From assembly GCF_024323335.1 (NCBI RefSeq), contig NC_066579.1, positions 237,941,475-238,005,474 of the forward strand: a stretch of DNA of 64,000 bases. The letters are read 5' to 3'. Both the position numbers and the translations under genes were made by a program. The notes under the pieces were generated by a model, which searched no databases, had not been told where the DNA came from, and worked only from the letters and a program-made list of their open reading frames with translations. This document shows, piece after piece, positions 56,732-64,000 of the stretch (its first letter is position 1; every line of letters begins with the position of its first letter). This DNA is from Lathyrus oleraceus. Taxonomy: Eukaryota; Streptophyta; Magnoliopsida; Fabales; Fabaceae.

Positions 56732-58514
56732 TGATGGCACTGAATTTCACCGTATTTTCGACTCCGATTTCGCATGCATTTTAGTGGTTTTATTGTTATT
56801 TTGTTATGTTATTACTATGTTTCTCTTTGTTTTCAGGTTTTTAGTCTAATCAGAGCCCCGATCGAGAAAAGGAGTGAAAATGAGCTAAAAAGTCTAAAAT
56901 TCAGCATTTTGCACTTGTGGCTCCCACTGTGGTTGGCGCCATAGGTCCAGCCATGACGTGTCACAGCTCAACTTCCCTCAACTGCCACATTCCCCATTAC
57001 CTCCACTTGGGCGCCACAATTTGCCCTTATGGCAGGCGCCATGGAGTTGTGGCGGGCGCCACAAGAAGAAAACTTTTCCCTCCCAAATTCAAACTGAAGG
57101 GCATCCTTGTCTTTTCCATTATTTTACTTGCATATAAATAGAGACTCGAATTCATTTGTTTAATCATCCAAACTTAGAGCAAACTTAGTTGAAAATTAGG
57201 CATATATTTAGTATTGTAAAAGTGGTAATCGCTTCACATTGGGGTGTTGCCACAATTGTGTGATCGAGTCTGTAATCGAGTTTGGAGCACTTTGGAAGGA
57301 AGTTAATCCTGCCGCCATTTTCATTTCCGCTTCGCATTTTATTCAACCCTCCAATTGGAGCAGGTTTTTATCGTTTTACCTTTATCTACTTTACTTTCCC
57401 GCATTGTCTTTACTTTATTTATTTCCCGCACTGTCTTTACTTTATTTATTTCTCGCAATCGCACTACTTTTATTTATTTCTCGCAATCGCACTACTTTTA
57501 TTTGTTTCTCGCAATCACACTACTTTTATTTGTTTCTCGCACTCGCACTACTTTCATTTATTTCTCGCACTCGCACTACTTTTATTTATTTCTCGCACTC
57601 GCACTACTTTCATTTATTTCCCGCACTCGCACTACTTTTATTTATTTCTCGCACTCGCACTAATTTTATTTACTTTCCGCACTCGCACTACTTTTATTTA
57701 AATTCCGCACTCGAACTACTTTTATTTAAATAAAAATGCACCTTTACTTTACCATGTCTAGCTAAACCTATAAAGGTTAGAATGTAAGGATCATAATTGA
57801 ACCGATAATCCGTACAATTGTTCGTAGAAACACTTAAGGACTATTTTGACTTTCAACTTAAGTTTTCCCGCACTTAATTTCCTTGGGTAAGATCGAAATT
57901 CGTCCAACGTCTTTTTAAACTTAATTGTTTTTAACTATTTCAAATATAGCGAAAGCGCTTTGTTTAGTTCATTTGGAGTTTTTAACTTAAAAAGAAAAGT
58001 GATTTTAAAACTATTTTCGGACGCGTTTATAAGTTTAGAGTCTGGTTCGTGAGAACCTCTTTTGGTTAAGAAATCCAGGTTAAAATACTTTTCAACTAGT
58101 CAAGATACTATATTTCTTAAAAATAGATTTACTACTCTAACGCAATACGCGCCTTTTTATAAGTGACGATAAGAGGGTTTGATTAGGGAGTACAACTCGG
58201 TTCTGAATACGCGAAAGCGACAGTTCCCGTTAAATTGGTTCTTTTCAAAGTAGAAAACACTGTCCATAAGTAGTTCTATTAGCAAGTACTTAGATTATTA
58301 ATTGATTACGTGAATTGCATTCGAGCCTGTCTTTATTAACTGAATTTAATTTAATACTTTACTCTTCATTGCACACTCTAAAAAACCCTATTTTGATTAC
58401 CTTAGATAAACACCATAACAATAGATAACGATAGATTGACACTTGGTCTCTGTGGACTCGACAATCTTTTATATTACTCCGACGCGTTCATAAACTTGCG
58501 AAGAACCCGCATCA
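56732..58514 (+). repeat. 3' LTR of the Athila element, 1783 bp
   Basis: TGATGGCACTG...CCGCATCA. TATA at 57133-57140, 28-bp minisatellite at about 57385-57730. It carries two copies of a TGGCNNNCGCCA dyad at 57029-57061; the left LTR keeps one. Confidence 0.93.
57385..57730. repeat. 28-bp minisatellite in the Athila 3' LTR
   Basis: Same unit and about the same copy number as at 43985-44335. Confidence 0.9.
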
Positions 58515-61500
58515 CTTTTATTGTTTCGAAAGGAAAAGGGAAAAAGTACGAACAAAACCCAAAGATAAGAAGTTTTCAAATAAAAACTAATAAAATGTCA
58601 GAGATTACAGGTAAGGTGGTTGGTTACACAGAGGGAAGGTGTTAGCATCCAAAGTGTCCTAGGTACTCCTAGGGAGCCCTTTTTTTTGTGCAAGTGATTT
58701 GGTCAAAATGATGTTTGATAAAAATATAGAGTGGGAATATGAAGGAAGAATTCATTAATTATATTTTTGTGTTTGACAAGACCTTCGGTCTTATGCCTAC
58801 GTACCAACATAAAAATGAGGGATCAAAACCCCGTAGTTCGTGGTAAAAACTTCAAAGAAGTCGGTGAATTGATTTTAACAAAAGTTTAACAAGAAAGGCA
58901 CAAAAGGACCAAATATTTGAATGAGGTTTGTAGTTCTTTTTGTCTTTTTGAAATTAAAGTCAATATGGTTAAGTTCATTCACAAGTTTGATTTAAGAAAA
59001 AGTTTGAAAATTCAATGGCATAAGGCCAAAGTTTCTAATCATTAAAACATGTCTAAGTTGAAAACAGAAACAAAGAAGGTTTTTGAAAAGAGGGAGAGAT
59101 TTGAAATTAAAGAAGTGGGAGGAGATGAAGGGACTATCCTACGCAAAAATTAAAAGTTCAGAGTTGAAAAGATCTGACCAATGGGATGCAATCCAACAGA
59201 CAAGAATGTCATATAGAAACCCATTTTCCTTTGGACTTTAGCAAGCAACAAGCATAAGCAATCCAAGCAATTATATGAAAACCAAGGCATCAAATAAAGA
59301 TAACCATAATGTCCAAGCAAGCAATCCAAGAGCTAGCAGTCTTTAATGCATCAGATGAAATATTCCTTTGACAAACTCACATAAACAATCATTAAACATA
59401 ATCAACATAACAATTAAGCATAGAGGGAAAGTGACAGATGAACATAGGGAATGTTGCCTAGTTCTAAGTCCAAAAGTTCAAATCGAGTCCAACAGTCTAC
59501 CAAGATGTTTTTAGGGTTTTTGTTGTTATTATGTGTTTTTAAGGTCCTAAGATCACAAACAAAATCAAAACAAGAAAACAATATATATAATCACAAAATA
59601 TGGCTCAAATGAGCAAAGTGAAAAGGACTTGAAACATAAACAAGTTGCAGGAAATGGAAATGGCAATGAATGATAAAGGTACTAAAATTTAAATTGCATT
59701 AAGTAAATAACTTGAAAGTAAAGCAACATTAATAAAAGTTAGTCAATGGTTAGTCAATGGTTAGTCAAATGTTAGTGAACTATTTTAATTGGTTAAGTCA
59801 TTCTTTGGAGAACACTCAACCATTCATTCATAAGTATGAATCCTTAAACTAAGACATCATCCATGAGAAGGGCTCCAACTTGGATAAATCAACAAGTATG
59901 CCACTAGCTCTCATGGAAGGAAAAAAGGTCAAGTTCCCACACAATGCCATGAAGAATGGGAGACTTACAATCTCACTAACTAGAATGATATGCCTTGCGG
60001 GACAAATTTAGCTCTATGATAAGCAATCATCATTGGACTTATTTAGAAGTCACAACTATTTGAGGTCGGGCAATAAAAAATAGGTGTTAATGCATGTTAG
60101 AGATTTGGTACAAAGAACCAAACTCCTAAAACATACGACACACTAAAAGAAATGGGAAGGACCTATCTCAGTCAAACTCATGTTAATTCATCTAACAGAA
60201 GGTCATTGATGAATCAACTAGCATTTAGACATTAGAGATGAAAATGAAGAAGGAATCGGAAATAGAAACTCAAATTTATCATAGGAGGAATTTCATCTGA
60301 TCAATATTATCCATTCATTTTTGGAGATGAAATGTACATTTCATCAATCCCCTAAATCCAATAGTATTGGTCAAACAAAAGTCAAATCAACCATGCTCAA
60401 GGCCAAACAGAAAGTCAAACATCACAAGACCAAATAAATGGCTCAACATAGTTTTTAAACAATTATTCAATTAAAAATCAAGTTAAAAATGAATTAAAAT
60501 GCTTTTTAAAATGGACAAAACCTCAAATCCCTTTAAAACACCAAATAAATTTCTAAGGGATTTATCCTATGTCAAACAAGGTCAAAGGACCTTAGACAAA
60601 AAAATTCATAATTTTTGGAAAGTCAAAAGTATTTCAAAAATATTTAAAACAAGTTAAAAAAAATATTTAATTCATGAAAAGTATCAAAATTAATCCAAAA
60701 AATAATTTTAAATCAAAATATGGAAGAGGCAAATTTTTAAAGATTTTTGGTGAAAGTCCCATATTTTTTGGATTAAAAATGAAATTAATATGAATTAAAC
60801 AAAATAAATGGATTAAATGAAAAATCAGAAATAAAAAAGAAAATAGAAAAAACAAGGGTCATCTGATCTCCCTCATTAATTGAGGTGGCAGATCTGATGT
60901 CCAAACATGCGTGTTCCATTGTGTGCTGCAGTCAACGCGTCACATGGTTGGTATTTAAAAGCAATGGATCAGATTAAAACGTGAGAATAAGATTTGAGGG
61001 TTTGGAACGTGCCAACACACCACCAGAGCCCTAGCTCCAGTCATCTTCTCTGGTGGACCTCACCGGACTGGTCTACCACCAAAGTTCACCAAAATAAAAA
61101 GTGAGCATACCATTTTAAAGAGAAAAAGCTCAGGAGCTCGAATCTGGCCTCAATTTCTCCTAATTCCAAGTATATTAAAAGATACAAGGAATTGAATTTT
61201 GAGGTACACGATATGAGTTGCTTTGATTTGGCCTCAAAGAAACTTAATATTGTTGCCTACATTGGTAGGACTTCATACAACCAATAAACAAGTAAAATTA
61301 TGGAGAAATGAGGGAGAATCGAAGACTTGAAAATATGGAAAAATCACCTTCGGGTTGCAGAGATTTGGCTTGATCTCAATGTAAATCCACTTGGTTCTTC
61401 CTCCTCTTGCTTGCAGTGAGTGATTGAGATGAAAAGGGCTATGAATTCTTGGAGTTTTTCTCCCCAAACAGAAGTGGAATCAAGAACTCGATTTCAATGA

Positions 61501-62238
61501 AATCCTTAAGAAATTCTATGGAATAGGGTTCTGGGATTGCTTGGCAAGGCTTGGGAAGAAGGTCCTCTTCATTTTGAAGCCAATGAGTTCTTATATAGGC
61601 CATGGAAAGTGATATTCACACCATTTTAATTTTGAGCCAAAAATAGAAATTCAAGTGTGTGGGTGCATGGGCATGTGCTAGGCCCAAAATGATCATTGCA
61701 AACCACTACAATTCGTGCACAAATGCTACTTATGTCATAACATGGAGCCATGCAAAGTTAAATGTTGTTTGAGTTCAAAAGTTGCCAAAACAAACCATGA
61801 GAAGAATCCATGCGCAAGTCCCTCAATTCTTGCCCAAATGAAGTGATCTTGGATGCTTTTGAAAGGTGACATCAAGGGGAACAACTTTGATGTTGAATAC
61901 TTTTTCATTTGGAGCATGGATCATGATGAATTTTGAGGTGGAAGTTGGAGAAATCAAACATGGTTAAAAAATTTCTAAGTACAAAGTCAAATGACCACTT
62001 CTTCCACCTTGAATAACTTTTGCTATGAGCTCCAAATGAAAATGGTTTATTCACAAAATTTGTATCTATTTCATTCATATTTATTATGGTCACAGATTTG
62101 ACACCATTTGGATTTGGCATGAGGGAGTTATGGATTTTAGAAGTTGAGGAGAATTGTTTGTTCAATGGTGATGGCCCAAAATGACCTATAATGTTTCCTC
62201 TTGGCACATGCCATTTCAAATAGAATTTTACACTTATT
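58515..62238 (-). repeat. Ogre LTR fragment C
   Basis: On the minus strand this matches A's 3' LTR from about 29420 to its cut end, then supplies the following 0.6 kb up to CAATAAAAG, where the Athila element inserted. It is closer to A than to B (for example AAGTGGATTTACATTGAGATC against A's AAGTGGATTCACATTGAGATC). Its start is interrupted at 62238 by element E. TATA-like box at 61590-61598. No genes. Confidence 0.85.
61590..61598 (-). promoter_or_regulatory. TATA-like box of LTR fragment C
   Basis: CTATATAAG on the minus strand, at the position of the B box at 33189-33198. Confidence 0.5.
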
Positions 62239-64000
62239 TGTAGTACCCCAAAATCCCCCCCCCCCCCCCCCCTTTTTTATTTTCCATCTAACCCGTAACC
62301 TGAGATCCATCTATCCCCATTCACGTCTCATGCATATTCATCACCATTCATTCCTCACAGATTCAAGGTTTCTGATTAACAAAGCGGGGTTGGATTGGAG
62401 ATTTCGGTATTGGAGTTGGTAATCCTTGTGGTTTGTTTTGAAGGGTTGGAAACCCTAAATGGGTTCACGACATTAACAAATTGTTGGATTTGAGACCTTT
62501 GGTCATTGCTGGACACTTGGATCTTTGACCTAGCTAAACCCTTGTACATGGCTTGTTTGCATTCATATTCCACTGAATCTCATTGGACCCAAGTCACTAT
62601 CATCCAATCACAAAATACATTGGTTCTAGTTGGATCATAGTACCACATGAACATACATTTTAATCAGAGAAGTCCATTTCATCATCTTTTGCATCAGTCT
62701 ACTTTTGGTCAACTTTTGACTTTTTGGTCAACCAGTTGACCAAAGTCAACTTGTCATACTTGATAATTGCATTTAACATAATTGTCCATGATCATTTCAT
62801 CATTAATTCAAGTTAATTTAGAAATTCAAGTTAATTTGAAAATTCAAGTGAATTTTGATAATTCAATTAAATTTGGAAAGTCTTTATTTTGGAATTCAAG
62901 ATTTAATTTTGAAGTTGGAATTGGGAATCCAATTTGATTTTCAGAATCGTCTTTCCTATGGGCCATGATGGTTGTCCTAGAGTGATCCCATTTTTTGTCT
63001 TTCATGTCCATCACTCAAAAAAAAACAAAACTCATGTGCAAGCCTAACCCAATTGTCCATGTCCAATTAGTATCCATTTGGAACCAGTTATCCATAAACC
63101 ATTTTGCTAAACTAATATCCATTACTAATCCAATTTGATTTTTTAATCCATGTTGACTATCCAAAACCCATATCCATTTCCATATCCAATTCTTTAAAAA
63201 ACTCAAATCCATAACTTTAAACCGATTTCCAATTAATCCATTTTCCAACTATCCATTTTTATCAACCATGTTAGGTGTTATCCCTTTTTCTAAATCAATT
63301 AACCATTTACCAATTCTAGAATCAACCTTCCAATCAAGTTAAAAATCACAAACACAATCTAACTTCCCATTTCAATTAGAAACCTTTCATTAAATCCCTT
63401 CATTTCACAATTAATCTTTCTTTTCAATTTCAAGCTCCAATCTTAACATTCCAACTTTCCATAACATTCAAACTTTCAATATATTTAACCATTCAATACA
63501 CATTACAATTTCATCAATCCATTTCTATTACAACCATTATTCCAAACATTTTTCATTAATCCAACTCAATTTCACATTCTTTAATTCAAATTACAACAAA
63601 ATTTGCATCAATACATAATGAAAGTTTAATAGCATCCACCATGCTCCACTCTTCAATACAAGTGCATAGAGCAAGCAACCAAGTTTCACTCCAATATTCA
63701 AAGCATCCCAAGTTCACCATAAGTTCACAAATCATCTAAGCATCCTGCAAAACACTTTCACCGATTAACTCCAAGGCTAGCAAAATAATCCATTTTCAAA
63801 ACACAGCCAATAGTCCTTAACTATCCAAAGCAGGTTGTGTCATATCCAACATCAAGATTCCAAGCCAATACCACAACAAATTAACCAAGTGATCACAGAG
63901 TAAGAATTTTCGGTCCAAACTAACTAGCCAACCGAATTGGAACTGTAAAAAAAGGCTAACATTTTGGCAGAACAGAGCATTAATTCTAACATAAATCATT
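62239..64000 (+). mobile_element. Probable start of another LTR retrotransposon (element E), runs off the window
   Basis: TGTAGTACCCCAAAATC at 62239 resembles the LTR starts of Tat/Ogre-group elements (compare D's TGTAACACCTCAAAATTTG) and falls exactly where LTR homology with fragment C ends. No coding sequence in the 1.76 kb. It contains 18 C in a row at 62255-62272, a TTGAC cluster (62707-62750) and short repeats (62804-62875). No PBS or second end is visible, so this is a call from the terminus only. Confidence 0.45.
62804..62875. repeat. Short tandem repeat, about 18 bp x 4
   Basis: Variants of AATTCAAGTTAATTTGA in tandem. Confidence 0.7.

Larger units (their letters stand above)
43355..58514 (+). 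mobile_element. Athila/Cyclops-type Ty3-gypsy retrotransposon, 15.2 kb, full length but defective
   Basis: LTR (43355-45118), tRNA-Asp-type primer binding site, gag, protease-RT-RNaseH, integrase, two ATHILA-ORF1-like genes, 3' UTR, polypurine tract, LTR (56732-58514). Both LTRs begin TGATG and end CATCA. It carries a nested copia solo LTR. Right flank at 58515 is CTTTT inside an Ogre LTR; the left flank is Athila sequence, so no target duplication can be seen. LTRs differ by about 3 percent in the first 385 bases by eye. Cyclops is the pea member of this lineage as I recall it. Confidence 0.9.

Noticed and set aside
32651..62238. B (32651-41617) and C (58515-62238) as the two ends of one Ogre element
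   Set aside because: Same orientation and plausible spacing, but their LTR sequences differ by about a quarter over the shared part, and C is clearly closer to A; paired LTRs should be near identical.

Overview
The window is repetitive plant DNA made entirely of LTR retrotransposons. I found no host protein gene, rRNA, tRNA or organellar insert. Ogre/Tat-type Ty3-gypsy elements (LTRs near 5 kb, an extra ORF before gag, a second RNase H, an intron before the reverse transcriptase), an Athila/Cyclops-type giant element and a copia solo LTR of legume type together suggest a legume of the tribe Fabeae (pea, vetch, lentil or grass-pea group). The species itself is inferred.

Layout. (1) Ogre copy A, plus strand, 1-32650: the end of its 5' LTR, primer binding site, a broken ORF1 (1375-2842), a broken gag frame (3152-5396), then after an interruption the RT-RNaseH-integrase remnant (23492-26112), a long 3' UTR and a 3' LTR (28536-32650) that has lost its last part. 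(2) Nested in A, Tat/Ogre-like copy D, minus strand, 5397-23441: a complete 4980-bp 3' LTR, a 105-bp tandem array, a 690-codon RNaseH-integrase frame, RT debris, a gag lacking its capsid domain, a long ORF1, the primer binding site and half of its 5' LTR. (3) Ogre copy B, minus strand, 32651-41617: its 3' LTR meets A's 3' LTR head-on as a large inverted repeat, followed by a 3' UTR, pol remnant and part of the intron. (4) An Athila/Cyclops-type unit, plus strand, 41618-58514: a stray 3' internal fragment, LTR, full internal region, LTR. One LTR is therefore shared by two internal regions. Its interior carries gag, protease-RT-RNaseH, integrase, two different ATHILA-ORF1-like genes and, between those two genes, a perfect solo LTR of a copia element with a 5-bp target duplication. 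(5) Ogre LTR fragment C, minus strand, 58515-62238, cut on one side by the Athila insertion and on the other by (6) the probable start of another LTR element, E, at 62239.

How it works together. Each element once encoded its own particle proteins (gag), protease, reverse transcriptase with RNase H, and integrase. None looks autonomous now: A and B are full of nonsense codons, D has lost capsid and RT and has a changed integrase catalytic residue, and the Athila unit has two frameshifts and several stops. Nesting order: D is younger than A, the solo LTR is younger than the Athila unit, and the Athila unit and E are younger than C.

Most notable: 3' UTRs peppered with copies of a motif matching the element's own primer binding site in antisense; a small ORF kept open in A and B beside ruined pol genes; an LTR-like promoter module inside the Athila unit ahead of its last gene; two templated-filler repair scars; and a 2-kb-armed LTR inverted repeat.
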